A stretch of 64,000 nt of DNA. Origin: Echinarachnius parma (taxonomy: Eukaryota; Echinodermata; Echinoidea; Clypeasteroida; Echinarachniidae). The stretch covers positions 137,001 to 201,000 of the forward strand of contig JBAMJV010003250.1 in assembly GCA_037951105.1 (NCBI GenBank), read 5' to 3'. Position numbers and translations under genes: made by a program. The notes below the pieces were generated by a model. The model was not told the origin of the DNA. It made no database searches and saw only the letters and a program-made list of their open reading frames with translations. Within the stretch, counting starts at the first letter, position 1. The number at the start of each line of letters is the position of its first letter. Positions 12,001 to 27,500 of this stretch are shown one piece after another.

Positions 12001-15000
12001 GAAAATAGTTATTCATACATTACACATACAGCTAGTGTAGTGCACACCACAGCCGATTGTTAAATGACGAATTAGTGTCACGACCACAGAAGGACAACGA
12101 TGCATCATTTTCGGAATTGTTAAATTCGAATAACGCTACGTTATACATGAAATGCATCTCTAGAATATTCTTTGGAACTTATTGATATTCACGGGTGAAA
12201 ATATGCTGTATTTCTTTTTAAATAACTCATTGAGAAAACTCGTCGAGCATCTTTTGCAAGCTAAAACAAGACCTCTGCTCGCAGGGAAGTTTTATAACAC
12301 GAATCTCTATGGACTCAATGTGATCAACCGGCGTCTATGACGTCATTCATGGTATAGCATTTATTATATCCTACATGAATGAAATCCTGTTCAGTGATTG
12401 GTCTACATAGCGTCATGTGACCAAACATAGTAATGCCCATGGAGAAAAATGTGCTATGCGTGACATCATTCATGGTATAGTAAACAAATATACCATGCAC
12501 CGAGAGCCTCTAGTTGAAATTATGGATTCAGAGGTGACAGTAAAAGCACTATTTTCTGAGGGGCGCTAGCCCCGAAGAAAATCAGTGCTTTTTCTGTCAC
12601 CGAGGAATCCTTAATTTCACTAGTGGCTCGAAATAGTGCATGATATATTTGTTTTATATCCTTCGCATAATTATAATCATCCCAAAAATAAATGATTTCA
12701 ATTAAATTACAGTATAATATAAAGGAAAACAAACCATTGATCGTGGAACCATCACTGCACTGACTATATTCTGTTTGTGACACTGACACCTTTGCGCAAT
12801 AGAGTACAAAAGCCATGACGTCATAAAAACACTTTTTTAGAATTTTCAAATTTGGACTTCATTTTCAGAAAGAGCATAACAAATAATGTCCAAATACCGA
12901 AAATCAAAAGAATAGGTTACGTATTGGCTGAGATATGCCCATCCGAATGAATTTTACTTCAATGGGCAATCAGTGTATAATGCACTGGTTCCTAAATTTA
13001 GGAACAGTGTACTATAACACTGATTGCCCATTGACCAAAAAATCATTCGGATGGGCATATCTCGGCCAATACGTAACCTATTCCTTTTATTTCGGTATTT
13101 GGACATTATTTGTTATGCTCTTTCTGAAAATGAAGTCCAAATTTGAAAATTAAAAAAAAAAATGTTCATGACATCATTTATGACATCACACTAGCGCAGG
13201 GCACGTATTGCGTTATCTTTCCATTCATGGTTACGCGCATTAACAACTAATGCGCACCCAAATGCAAAACGCGCGCATCAAAGTGAATAATTAACCCGCT
13301 TTGTTTGTATACACGTGTAATTGAATGGGGAAAAAAGTTATTCGTACATTTCACATACTAGTGCAGTGCAGTGCACGTCGCACACCGCTGATTGTTGAAT
13401 GACGAATTAGTGTCACGACCACAGAAGGACAACGATGCACAATGTGCACCATTGTCGGAATTTTAAAATTTGAATACCACTACGTTATACATGAAATGCA
13501 ACTCTAGAATATTCTTTGGAACTTATTGATATTCACGGGTGAAAATATGCTGTATTTCTTTTTAAATAACTCTTTGGGAAATCTCGTCTTAAACAAGACC
13601 TCTGCTCACAGGGGAGTTAGTATAATGCCCGGCGCAGACAGAGCCGACTCGACCTGATCCGACTGGTTTTCAGCCTGCTTAACTCAGTATGCGCTGCCTC
13701 AGGACTCCGGTTTTTCCAGTCAAGTGCCAGTCGGAGGTCATTCGAGGCCGATTCAACATGTTGGATCGGCTCCGACTAATCGAAACTGACTCTAGCCTGA
13801 CTGAAAACCAGTCGGATCGGGTCGAGTCGGCTCTGTCTGCGCCGGGCTTAACACGCATCTCTATGGGCTCAATATGATCACCCGGGGTCTATGACCCTCC
13901 GAAAATAGTGCTTTTCCTGTCACTTCGGAATCCATAATTTCAACTAGAGGCTCTCAGTGCATGGTATATTTGTTTACTATACCATTAATGATGTCACGCA
14001 TACCACATTTTTCTCCATGGGCATTACTATGTTTGGTCACATGACGCTATGTAGACCAATCACTGAACAGGATTTCATTCATGTAGGAAATAACAACAGT
14101 TATTTATACCGGACAAACACAGAAAAAAGGCAGTGAAATTTAGGCCTAATCTGAGCAGCCTGCATGGAACTTTCAACTGCTATTTTGGCGCGTAATGATA
14201 CTAACGTTCACATTTGACCACATTTCTAAGCCTTTAAAAAAAAATGTTTTTCAACAATATTTCTTGATTTGTGTGGCCAACAAAATATTTTGGGTAATTT
14301 TTTCTTGATGCTCATATTGGGCTTTAACTTTCGAAAAAAACTTTCAAAATATGTCAAATAGAAGCTTCAAGAGTTAAAATGACAATTCAGTGCTTCCCGA
14401 TATTCATACTTCTATATAAAGGGATCTAGTAACTTTGATGACAAGTGCAAAAAGGGATGCGTGGTTGATGAAATGTGTACTGTTGCGATCTGATATGTCC
14501 AGAAAGTAATACGTGAAAATTTCACGTTAATTTGATTTTTGGGGGGCCGAGATCTTAGCAAACATGCAAAATGATATTCAACTCATTGCACTTACTTCGT
14601 ACACGGCTTAAATTATCCAGTAGACAGTTTAACATCTGAACATTTCAATCGTAAATATCTTTTGAACGAAATTTGAAAAACCAAAACCTGTCCCGTGCTT
14701 TTATTGTTAATATGAATATGACAAGGTATGAGAGAACCACTAGAATTCCAAGTAAGTTTTGAGGATTTGGACAATGTTACTTAGTCCCTTCAAGGTGTTA
14801 ACTTACCTAAACAAGAGGGCAGATCATTCGTAAATGTTCCGTCAGATTGACATGTGGCTGAATCAGAGCCAACAAGCAGGTAATCCTCGGAGCAACTGAA
14901 TTGGCAATCTGTATCGTAATCGACAAGAGTTCCTGAGTCGCATGGAATTGCGCCTACAGACTCAAGATGGACGTATGGTTCTACTCGACATCTAACCACT

Positions 15001-18000
15001 GCAATAAAAACAAACAAACAAAAAACACCTTTTTTACAGAAATGAAATTGACAACAAATAATGGTTACTAAACCTTCACATGTTGGCAAGTCACTGGGCA
15101 GTGGCGTAGCGTGGTCGGACTGAATGGGGGGGGGGGGGCACGCAAAATAATTGGGGGCACACCGTACATATTTCTTTGTTTAAAAAAAAATGTCCCCTTA
15201 TGTTTCCTATTGTTTTTTTCTCAAATTATTGGGGGAGGCACGTGCCCCCCCCCCCCCCCCTGTCACAACGACACTGTCACTGGATAGAACACGATCAGAC
15301 TGGCAGGTTGCGCTGGGGTACCCCTTCAGATGATAGCTCTTAGGGCAGGAAAATGAGCACTCCTCTTGCCAAGAAATCACAGAATCACATTTTTTTTTTT
15401 ACAGAAATTAAATTGACAAAAAAAGAAGGTGACTGTACCTTGACATATTGGCAAGTCGCTGGATAGACTATGATCAGACTGGCAGGTTACGCTGGGGTAC
15501 CCCTTCAGAAGATATCCAATGGGGCAGATAAAGGTGCACTCCTCTGGCCAATCGATCTCAGAACCAGCTGCACATGATGAATCTGCTGCAAGTAGCAATG
15601 TGTAGTCCACCAGGGGGCAAGTAACCACTATCAAAAATGGATAAAAAGAGAGAAAATATGTTAAATAAAAGGATAGAACAGTTTTGGATTAGAGGGTGCT
15701 ACAAAAAGTGTTTTTTTGTGAGGTAATGAAAAAAGGGGTAAAATTTGAAGAAATAAATTGAAGGGTTATATTTTCATTATAGTCTATATTGACCTAAATT
15801 TTGCTTTTAAAAAAGATTCATGCTTAATTCATTCATTTACTAGTAAGAACATTTCAAATCAGACTTCACCACAACAACAAAAATGTGCAGTTGCAAAATT
15901 TTCGATAAGCTAGGAATCTTTCAATATGGTAACAGAGAACACGATATGTCAAAAATGTTGTGCATCACCATCATCATCATCACAACCATCACAATCTTCA
16001 TCATCACCACCATCCCCATCACCATCATCACTATCACCATCATCACCACCTTAACCATTACCATCATCATCACCATTACTACCATCACCATTACCGCCAT
16101 CATCACCATTACTACCACCACCATCACCATTACCGCCATCATCACCATTACTACCACCCCCATCACCATTACCATCACCATCATCATCTCAAGTGAACTG
16201 ATGCTACTCACAATAACAGGTTGGTATCTCCAGGGGCCAACACACTGAAGTTGCAGTGCCGTTCATCTCGTAGCCTACGTCACACTCAAAGGAGCACACG
16301 GTACCTTCAAGATATGTGTTATTCTCGGAGCAGTTGCTCCTTAAATTGTCTCCAAGGCTTGGTGTGCACTCCACTGCCAGTCCAGGTAACAAAGAAAAAA
16401 ACATTGAAGCTTGAAGACAACTATTAGATAACCATTAAATACTCCCTAATTCCTTTAATAACAAAATCATGCAAAAAATGAAATGTATTTCAGGAGAGCT
16501 GTAATTATGAGTAGAGTAGCAGCAGGAACAATGCCATTCCAACATGATCAATCTTAATTAGGAAACGTCTGCCAATGTATGATTTTGATATCATGCCCAA
16601 ATCAACTTGCACTAAATTAATGTTGTAAATTTCTTTGTGTGGTCTGGCATTATATTCAACAACCGGGGTAATGTATAGTGTTAAGCGCTTAAACAATGCT
16701 CGAAATTAGCACAGGCCCTATGGCCCGGGGCCACTCAAAATTGCTGACGGGCCAGTAAAAACTCATATTTCCATTGTTTGGTGGCTCTTTCTGAAAATGA
16801 AGTTCAAATTTGAAAATTCTACAAAAAAAGATGTTTATGACGTCATAGATGACATCACACTTCACCACTCTATAGAAATGAAAAGAATTACGAAATCATA
16901 AAAAGTACAATGAATAACTAAATGAATTAACCAATTTAATAAATTGAGCAAAAAAGGACACACGTACCCTTAGGAAAAAAACACGGGACAAACTAACAAA
17001 CCAATCCTACAACTATACGTGATGATTGGGCCAAAGAAAGAAAAAAGACTAGCATTTGATCCAGTAAAACAATAAAAAAGATTGATATTACTAATTGAAA
17101 AACATGTTGTATGAATATTTCATGAAGGAGTAGAATCATTAAATGGTCAACATTTCCGATATTTGTTCTAAAAATCATTATATGATATGGGAGAAATGTA
17201 AAACTCACACAGACAGTCTGGAAGATGAAACATGTGATCATCTTCGCAGGTTCCCTCAGTTCGTTCGCCGACCGCACCATATCCATCTGCACATTTAAAG
17301 CAAGTTGTACCGCTGTGCACCTGCACCGGCGTTGCTGGGTCACCACATTCTGCGTGGGCCGCATCTTCGTACATTACTAGAGAAGCATTTACTGCAGCTG
17401 AAGGAAAGCTCACATTTGTCCAGCACAGTGCTGTAGTGTGGCAATTCAAAATGAGCAATTATGAATGGATAAACGCAGCTATATATAAGCGCAGTTCTGA
17501 CAGCATCGTATATGTACATGTACATGTATGTACATTATTTAAAATGGAAAGCATATTTTCACAAAGAAACCGCAGATCAAAGGGTCGAGTTGTGGGAGCC
17601 AATGCAAAGTAGGGCAATTTTGAAAATATTCATCCTTCGACAAGCAGCACTAGCATTTATATTGAACCAGTACCGTATTTGCCGGTCTATAAGCTGTTGC
17701 TGTGTATTAACCGCACCCCAACTCTGGGTTGTCATTGAAGGGGAATTTTTTTTTGTAGATGACAAAACTGTGCTGGGAATCTTTGCAATATAACTATAAC
17801 TATAACTATATCAAACTATACACACATCCCATACTTTCCCCTCCTTTTGTAAATTTTAGTCACATACTTGATTCTGATTGGAGCATAATACAAAACAGAA
17901 AAGTCAATCAAGCTTTTTACTGATAATATAGCCATACATTGTATGTCGTCTTTTCATGAAATATGTTTTTCTATCTCTGTGTATTTATAACCACTACCCC

Positions 18001-21000
18001 TATTTGCAAGTTCTAATTCTGTAACTAAAAACATACAATTAATACACCAGCTAATACGGATGTTATATTTTTGTAAAGAAAATTGTTGTTGATAATGTTT
18101 TAATAGTTAATTGTCTTTGGGGGATTGTCAGGGGGGGGGGGGTGGGGAGGTGGGTAATGCATGGTCCAGAGTGGCTGAATGGTTGGTGTTAAACTGTCAT
18201 GGGGTTAATAATCCAGATGGTATGTCAGGCACTGGCGTACTGGTGGGGGGGGGGGGGGGGGCTTGGGGGGCGCTTGCCCCCCCCCCCCCAAATAAATTTA
18301 AATCATGGCTTTTATCTAATTCGACAACAGTGAGTGAAAGAAAAGAGTATTTCTTTAGACAAGAAAACTCACATTTTACTTCATGTCAAGTCAAATTTCC
18401 TTCCCAAGTATGCACCAGATTGCATAATTTCAACTAAAACATTGCAAAAGCACCTTTACTGTGCACCCACCTACCATCACACCCTTCCCCATGTCGGTTA
18501 TCGTTTCGCTCCCTCGGGAATCGGTCTTGTATACGTCTGGAATACAAAGTTCATGCTGTTTTGTCATAAAATAATGCTTTTGATGCACTGTTGAACTGAA
18601 TATGTCACTTTGCGAATATTATTTTGGGGGTGCATTTTGGTTTTTCTTCATGAATCAATCATAACCTCTTCTGGTTAAGAATCATGACGATGATGACGCA
18701 CTAACGCACATTATAGTACATGTTGTCAAGTCAGAATTTCTTTTCCAGGTATGCACAAGATTGCACAGTTTCAAGTCCAAAAATGCAAAAGCTCCCTACC
18801 GTGGGAGGGGGGACACCCCCCTCCCACACCCTCGATCCCCCGCTCAGCTCCTTTGGGCTTGGTCGCTTCGCTCCCTCGCAATATCCGGTGGTGGTGATGT
18901 GGATTTTGTTTAGCCCCCCAAAAAGTTTTTGCTCATTACGACACTGATGTCGGGGGGGGGGGGGGGGGGGGGTAATGCATGGTCCTGAGTGGCTGAATGG
19001 CTGGTGTTAAAGGGATAGCCCCTCTTTTGCAAGCCAAATTTCGAAAGTTGCGAGGTTAAAGGGTACCACCACCCAAAAATAATATTCTTATTATAGAAAG
19101 GTACCATCTTTGGGTATTCCATTCCTTCAACAAGTTCACAAAAATATGTTTTCAGAAAAAAATATATAATTGGAAAACGCATCACCATTCTCAACCATGC
19201 GTTCATGCGGTCTGAATTGCGTAAACTATATGCGTGCAGAGCCAGAGCGCACTGTGCAGAGCGTATGAATCATCCGGGAATCTATTGACGTACCTGGACT
19301 AAAGTTGTGCCACTTATGAGAAGTCGGGCCATTGCATTTTGCAAAGAAAATCTTTACAAAGATAAATCAGGGCACGACATAGCAATTGCCTGATTACCAG
19401 GGACAAAGATAAATCGGGGCAGGACATAGCAATTGCCCCATTACCAGGGACAAAGATAAATCGGGGCAGGACATAGCAATTGCACGATTACCAGGGACAA
19501 AGATAAATCAGGGCACAACATAGCAATTGCACGATTACCAGGGACAAGTAAAAATGTATGTCGGGCAAGTAAAATTTCAAAAATGTTCTAGTTTGGTTGC
19601 CCGATTGGGCAACTGACACTTCTGTTCAACTAAGAACGTGTAAATTTCATCTAGAAGCAGCAAAATAATTGCGAAGCACATTAAGTTACCTCAAAGGACA
19701 TTTAATTTTTCGGGCACGTACATTTTCTGTTTGGGCAAGTAAAATGTAAAAATGTATCATTTTACATAGAAAAAAAGTTGTGTGGATTGAGGCTTGGATT
19801 AATAAATTAAATGGCTATTTGTTTTTTTACTTACAGATACAGCTCAAATCAGGAACATCAGAAGCCGAATTGCAAACAAATGTTGCAGGCACTACTTCAT
19901 ACATATCGGGACAATTGAAGCTGCAAGTTGCATCCCATGCGAGAGATGAATTGGAAGTGCAACTTGATGTAATATTATCAGGAAACTCAGGAAGTTGACA
20001 CTGGATAACTGTATCAATCAAGAAAGAAATGAAAAGAGAGTCAGTCCTGGGCCCCGTTGCAGAAAGAGATACAATCGATTGTAAGTCAGAAATTGGCGCC
20101 TTTCAACCAATCAGATTTGCGCATTTAGAACACATGATCTGACTTACAATTAATTGTAACTTACATGTACATGTTGTACTTGTACAAATCGATTGTATCT
20201 CTATCTGCAACAGGGCCCTGAACAGGTTAACAGAACCAAGTAAAAATTACATTACCATTAATTTAAAGGGATCTAGTAACTTTGTTGACATGTGCAAAAA
20301 GTGATGAGTGGTTGATACAAGGTATATTATTGTTATGTGATATGTCCACTGGGTGTTGTGTGAAAATTTCGAGTTAAATGGACGTTATATGGCCGAGTAA
20401 TGAGCAAAAATGCAAAGTAATATTCACTAACTCATTGCACTCACTTTGTACACGGTTTTCGCGGTCCAGTGGATAATTTAACATCTGAACACTTCAATCG
20501 TAAATATATTTTTAACGAAAGGGAAATTTAAAAAACCGAAACCTGTCCCATGCTTTTATTGTTAATACGAATACAAAAAGGTATGAGGGAACCGCTAGAA
20601 TTCCTATTGGATTTTGAGGATTTGGACAATGTTACTAAAAGTATTCCCATGTGCAGCCGTGTATACACTTAAAATTGGATTTTGAATCTGTTTTTAAACC
20701 TAAAATTTGTAATGATCCCATCTTCATGATGAAAATAAATGTCGCCTCCCTTTTAGAGCACAATTAAAGTTTCAACAAATCAAAGTTTAGGTGAACCTTC
20801 AATAATAAATCATAACAGATATGGTCAGAAGTACACAGTCATTGATTATTTAATCAATTTCATTGTTATTTTATAATATGCAATATAAACAAATCTGATC
20901 AACCAAAACGACACAGGAAATTATATCTTTAACTCATACTCTTTCTGAATATTACTATAAAAATGCTGGGCAAATGTGTAAGCCCATGATTTACCATTAT

Positions 21001-24000
21001 TGAAACTTCCATTTAATTGGCTTCATCCATTCTTGAGTTATGTGATAAATTCGGAAGAAATAAAGAATGTTAAATAAAAAATCATACTGCACGCTAATCT
21101 TGACAAAATCAAGAGGTAGTCTGTTTAACTTGTATGTATCACCTAAAAAATATCACACAAATTTCCATGTACAGAACATATGACCAGTTGCTCTTGAATG
21201 ATTTTACACTCATCCCACTTATTCTGGTAGACAATAATATAATCCTGGGGGAGGGGGTGTGGCATAAAGAGCTGTGATTAATCACAAGTCTGAAAATACA
21301 ACTTAGAGCAAGTCTGATTCGCTCAAATGTACATATTTTCACACATGCGTTTAATTATATAGACTCCTGTCCTGGAATCCCTGTTTAAAAACAGGATGAT
21401 ACATGTACATGTACTTACGAGTCGTGCAGTTATATCCGTAGTAATCTTGCGGACAGTCACATGCATACTCTTCTGTTAAGTCAATGCATGTCCCTCCATT
21501 CAGACAGGGATTGGGAGTACAGTCGTCTATATCTGAAAATACAACAACGCATTTTTAAATTTCTTATAAACAGTTATGATCAAATATATAGTGTTATTCC
21601 GATGACAAGGTTACATATCAAAGCTCCAACACGTACAATGTGGATCGAAAATAATGCTACTCAATGCTACTAAAGCATATAATGTACCACTATAGTTTGT
21701 TGCTCCTGCCATGGGAACTTTGTATCAACTATGTACAATGTAATAACATTGGGAATATCATAATTGTGTACAAAATGGGATATCTAAATTATATTCAATA
21801 TATTACTATAAAACATCACAAGAATTGATGCCAATTATGATCAAATCTGTATATTTTTCAAATTTTAATTGTAAATAAATAGACATTGTTAATATTAGTG
21901 GACTCATACAAAAATGATCGTGGAGTTTTGCTTTAAAAATATAACCCATTTTTAACCTCAGTCAGACTCATTTGTAAATGCATGTCAGTTGTTTTAACAC
22001 CATTACTGCCACAAGCCTTAACCCTTAAAAGGCCGGGCTATTTGAGGTCTTCAGCAGGCCGGGGGGGGGGGGGGGGGCATTATGGCCCCTCCCCCTAAGA
22101 TCTCGGCCGCAGAGCGGCCGATCGCCGTGAAAAATTGCACGTATGATAAGTGAAGTGTATAGAATACAATGGTAATGCTAATTTTTTGAAAAATTCATTA
22201 ATTTGCATATTTATGGTAATTTATGCAAATAAGGTCATAAAATTCATATCTTTACCCATAAATCATATATTCTTCATAATTAAACTCTGGTTTTCACTAC
22301 ATATATTATTTTAATAGAGCACTTGGAATAATAATACGACAACAACATTTGGAAGAGCCAGGTTCTTCCTTATGTTTTCTATTGTTTTTATAATGTCTTA
22401 TGTATTTCTTTGTTTTTGTTTACTTATGTATTTTATTGTTTTTTTCATTTTTTATTTCTAACTATAATTCAACTATTTTGAACCCCAAAACAAACATATA
22501 AAATGTAAACAAGACCAAATAACCAATGATATACCTCCTTTTACGAAAACAGTGATATTTCCATATGTTTTGTACACAAATCACGAAATTGAGCAATTTT
22601 CGGGCTGACATGCATAGACAAAAGGTCACGTGACTTCGTAACGGTAGGTCCGATTTTCAAAATTTTTGTTTTAAAATATGCGCAAGATCCAAAAGAAAAA
22701 AGTCACCAAGCAGCGGCGCGTCATCTTACCGCGTTTTGGAGCAATACAACAAATTGCGGAGGGGGGGGGGGCATTATGGCCCCCCGCCCTTTTTAGGGTT
22801 AAATCCAAGTTAGTATTAAGGGTATATTATACAATAGGATGGAAGAACTGCAAAGGAACTTATTATGACCTATATTTGCTTATAATGAGCCTTGTGACCT
22901 TTAACATTTTATCTCAAAGTAAAAAGTTGGATGTTGATCATGCAACCAGTACTTGAGATATTGCAATTATAAGTAACTTCTGCATATAGAGTCAAGGGTC
23001 AAACCTGTGTATATATCACTTATTTTGAAACCCTTGAATGTAGTTTACATGTAAATGAACATGTCTATATAGAGACCACCCTTTGATAAAGACTACCTTT
23101 TCTGACTCACTTTGGTGGGCTTTATAGACAGGTTTGACTGTATATACATTACAGATTGATGCCATGGACGGCTCATGGAAGGGTCTCAGAACATGATGTC
23201 ATCAGGCCACTACGTGACAGAGGCATGAACACTAGCTCTGATTATTTGAGAATGAAATTGAAGGGACTGCCATCTAATACTTTCTTACCAGCATCACAAT
23301 TTTGTCCAGTATACCCTGCATCGCAAGTGCATTCATACCCTGGAGAAGAAGTATTTAGACTACAGCTTCCATTCTGACAAGGGTTGGCATCACATGCATT
23401 TGCGGCTAAAATAGACAAAAATGGAAAAGGAAATTGGTACAATTAACTTGCAAATTACACATACATGTATTAAAGTAAATGATTACAAATTACATGCAAT
23501 AGAGCCTAAAATACCAAGAAATCAAACAAAGTTGATATCCTTTTAATACAATAGTAGAATAATTAGCCACCACTTGCCAATACATGTACAGTTTAGTGTG
23601 ATTCAATTTCATGCAATTTTGCTGATACCATGCACAAGTCACTGTTTAAAGTGGCCAGGCAAACTAGACGCATGTTATCTTCTGTTCATCTCTATTAGTG
23701 TACACATCAACTATTTGTAAACCATTTGACCCAAACATATTTTGTTTATTTTAAAACATTTTAGTAATTATTTTTCTCCATATTGTGAAGCCCCCACTTC
23801 TGAAAACCTATCCAAAGAAGAATTCTATTGTTGACCTGTTGTGACATCATCAGCCATTCACTACTCAGTTACAAAGAAGTGACCTACATCCAAGCTGAGT
23901 GCCTAATCACAATAGCATCACACGGATGAATAGAATACCAACTCACACACCTTCAGTTTCGATAGCTTTTGCTATGTCAGAAGAAAAGCACTGTCTTATG

Positions 24001-24506
24001 CTGCCGTCACACCACGCTCTCTCTGCCGACAAATCGAGCGATTAATGACACAATGGTAGCTCGTTCATGCTCTTGCCACGATCTCACGCTCTCCGTATGC
24101 TTTGGCCACGCTTTCCGAGCTATTCACTGTGCACGCTCCGTGTATCTTTAACAATAGCTCATAACAATGAGACGAGACCATTTGCTCTACGCTCTCGACA
24201 CGCTCTCTGCGATCCGATACCATGCACGCATGTAGTTGAACACACTAAGTGCGTTTCCTACTAGCACACTACGCATGCTCTTGGCGTAGATCTGTTTTGA
24301 AAACTGGGGTGGAGGGGATGGGGAGGGTTATTATTGTTCACTATCATTGTTATTATTATTATTATTATTATTTGCTCTACGCTCTCGACACGATCTCGAC
24401 ACGCTCTCTGCGATCCGATACTAGCACACTACGCATGCTCTTGGCATAGATCTGTTTTGAAAACTGGGGTGGAGGGGATGGGGAGGGTTATTATTGTTCA
24501 CTATCA

Positions 24507-24551
<45 letters not shown>

Positions 24552-27500
24552 GTATAGGTTTTCCCATTCATTTTAACACTATTGTCATTCAATTTCATTA
24601 ATTCGTCACGAGGAACCACCAGAGCGGAAATCCCAACTTCAATTTCGTCAAAGATCACACAATTTAGTCATTAGGCACACATGTTCGTCAATTGCAAATC
24701 AAATTCGTCGGTCACAGTTGTTGAACACATAAAAGCGAAAGCAATTTCGTCAATTGGCAACCAATTTCGTCAAAACTCTATTCAAATTCGTCCAATGTAT
24801 ATACACTGTAATGTTCTGTTCTATATTGTCTTGATATAACTGCTAATTGTAACATTAATCAATTAGGGGGTAACATACACATGTATACACTCAAAAACAA
24901 ACTCACACGCACAACACATATGCACACACTTACAAACACACATACATTTGCACACATGCATGTGTGCACACCAACACGCACAAAAGCACATTGACAGCAA
25001 ATTGCATTAAATTCTTTTTTAAGACAAACATACGGTAGAAATATTATTAAACAATATTAAATATTATGTACACACACACACACACGCACACACACATACA
25101 TACACACACACACATACATACCAATCTAACCACCTACACCATCTACATAGTCATGACACAGACGGGCATATTAGGCTATACCATGCGACGAATTTTAATA
25201 GAGTTTTGACGAAATTGGTTGCCAATTGACGAAATTGCTTTCGCTTTTATGTGTTCAGCAACTGTGACAGACGAATTTGATTTGCAATTGACGAAAATGT
25301 GTGCCTAATGACTAAATTGTGTGATCTTTGACGAAATTGATCGACCAAAGACGAAATTGAAGTTGGGATTTCCGCTCTGGTGGTTCCTCGGGACGAATTT
25401 GAACGACGAATTAATGAAATTGAATGACAATAGTGTTAAAATGAATGGGAAAACCTATAGTAGTAGTAGTAGTAGTATTATCATAATGATTGTTAGTATG
25501 CAATTCAGACAAATGTAATTTGGAAACATAACTTTTGGGGAAATGGGGGTGTCTGTACCATCGATATAAAAATTGGGGAAATCTGTGTTCATAATGCATA
25601 CATAGGGTGTGCGTATGTCCCCATTCATTGGAGCCTCATATAATTTGTATGCCGCCATGCCACGTTTTAGCCAGGAATTGAGTTTCCCCCAAATGTACAT
25701 AATTTTTGCCCGGACATGACATTTTAAATTGTGACATCATTTTACCTATAGTTAAAACGTGTCGAACTTCGCAATCTATAGCCTAGGCTATAGCGTCCAC
25801 AGCAGAAGTGCTGGAATAGATCTGCAAGAATGTCTTTTGTTCAACTTGGAAATTAATGAGAAGATTATGACACTTGTGTGAAAAGATATCTAGCTCCCAT
25901 GCATGGACATACAATAGCCCCTGAACAAAAGAGTAGATCGCCGAAGACCCAAGTTCGTTTTCAACATGTCCAAAGCGAACGCCGAGCTCCTACGTCCTGC
26001 TCTTTTGTTCATCGAGCTATTGACTGTGCATTCATGGAAGGATATCTATTGACGCATGTGAGATAATCTTCCCATTTATTGCCCACTGCGTTGCCAATTT
26101 TGCCAAAGTGTACGATCTAAACAATAGCGAACAATGAACGCCGCTCTCCCCACGACCTCCACACGCTCTCCCCACGTCCTCCATACGCTTCCAATTTTAT
26201 GAATGGGGATTAGGAGCGGCGCGAGATCGGCGCAAGAGCGTAGCTATGTGTGACGGGGGTATAAGCTATTGCATGGAGGTATGCAGGGCATGCTTTTGTG
26301 TGGATGTTCTTTTTGTACTTTCATCTTTTGTTAATCTCATGGTAGCTGACCAGTGATTGACAGATGATGTCACAACAGGTCAACAATAGAATTTATTCTG
26401 GAGGTTTTTTTCAGGAGGTGGGGCTTAGCAACATGAAGAAAAATAAATGATAAAATGCTTAAAAATATACAAAACATATTTAGGTCAAACCGTTTACAAA
26501 TATTGAATGTGTAGACTAATACAGATGAACAGAAGTCAACATGCATTTGGTTTGCAGGGCCCCTTTAATCAAGATGATAAATTCCTAGTGCTGGCCGTTT
26601 TATATCAAAGTGATCTAGTAACATTTACAAAACCCACAAAACTTACTTAGTACTCTAGCGTTTCTCACATACCATATTGTATTTGTATTACCCAATAGAA
26701 GCATGGAACTTTTTTCTTCTTCTGAATTCCTCTTTTGTTATTTAAAGATACATGTATACATGTATATGATAGAAGTTTTCAGATGAGAAAGTGACTCCCT
26801 GGGAGACTTTCAACTGTGTAAAAAGTTAGTGTAAGGACTCATTACTCGGTCATACATTATAATCTGAACATTTTGCATCATGTAGTGGAGATCTGACCTT
26901 CAAGATGGTAGCCTATGCGTTGCTCAATTTAGCCAAAAATCTACTTGATTCCATTTAATTCATCTCCTATCTTTGAAGTGACTTACCACGACAGGTAACG
27001 TTTTCAAATTCCCCAGACTCCAGGCAACAAATTTCACTAGGAAAAGACATGTGTTGATTATTGTTGCATGTCATAGCACATTTAGATCGCACCTGATAAG
27101 TCCCATCACAATTTGAAATCAGTAGAGAAGAATCATATTCCAATAAACAGAGAGTAGCTGAAATAGAACGAGAAAGAACAAAAAAAAACAGCTATAAAAG
27201 AGGGACATAATATTATTAGGTTTTCCCAGTCAAATTTGTCAAAACAGCACCCAAACTGATGATTAGATCATTCAAATTAGCACCAAATTGACTGACGATT
27301 GGGATCATCATTTTGATTAAATTCAATTTAACTTCTAAAGCACGCGATCAGAATTCCGGCCAAAATCAAATTAAAAAGGAGCATCCAATTTAGAGCGGAA
27401 TATTTTGTTGTGGGGCATTCAAATTCGTCAATTGGCGAGCGATTGTAAAAAGTGTGCATTGTATTTTTGTCATGGCGTTGCACTAATCATGTAAATGAGA

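Larger units (their letters stand above)
12366..14092 (+). mobile_element. Hairpin-bearing repeat family, copy B, a large inverted repeat with two insertions
   Basis: Left arm 12366-12610 (atatcctacatgaatgaaat, then the covarying hairpin) is repeated inverted at 13905-14092. Between them the family sequence is interrupted by a palindromic MITE (12814-13192) and a PIF/Harbinger-like MITE (13626-13848). Comparison with copy A gives the empty sites. Confidence 0.8.
23650..26564. mobile_element. 2.9-kb foldback element with TTAA flanks
   Basis: Flanked by TTAA (23646, 26565). Arms of about 330 bp are inverted copies: agtggccaggcaaact, cttctgttcatctctat and cctgttgtgacatcat recur inverted at 26340-26564. 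A half copy lies at 62329-62510. The middle holds further nested elements and microsatellites, including a duplicated block (24185-24330 and 24370-24500) with gatctgttttgaaaactggg, and (ATT)n at 24510-24550. Confidence 0.85.

Noticed and set aside
15960-16196. His-rich, Thr/Ile-rich and Met/Val-rich open frames
   Set aside because: All come from one imperfect ATC/ACC trinucleotide tract read in different frames; it lies in an intron with no splice context.
18111-18437. Gly/Pro-rich frame
   Set aside because: Caused by poly-G and poly-C runs in a repeat block.
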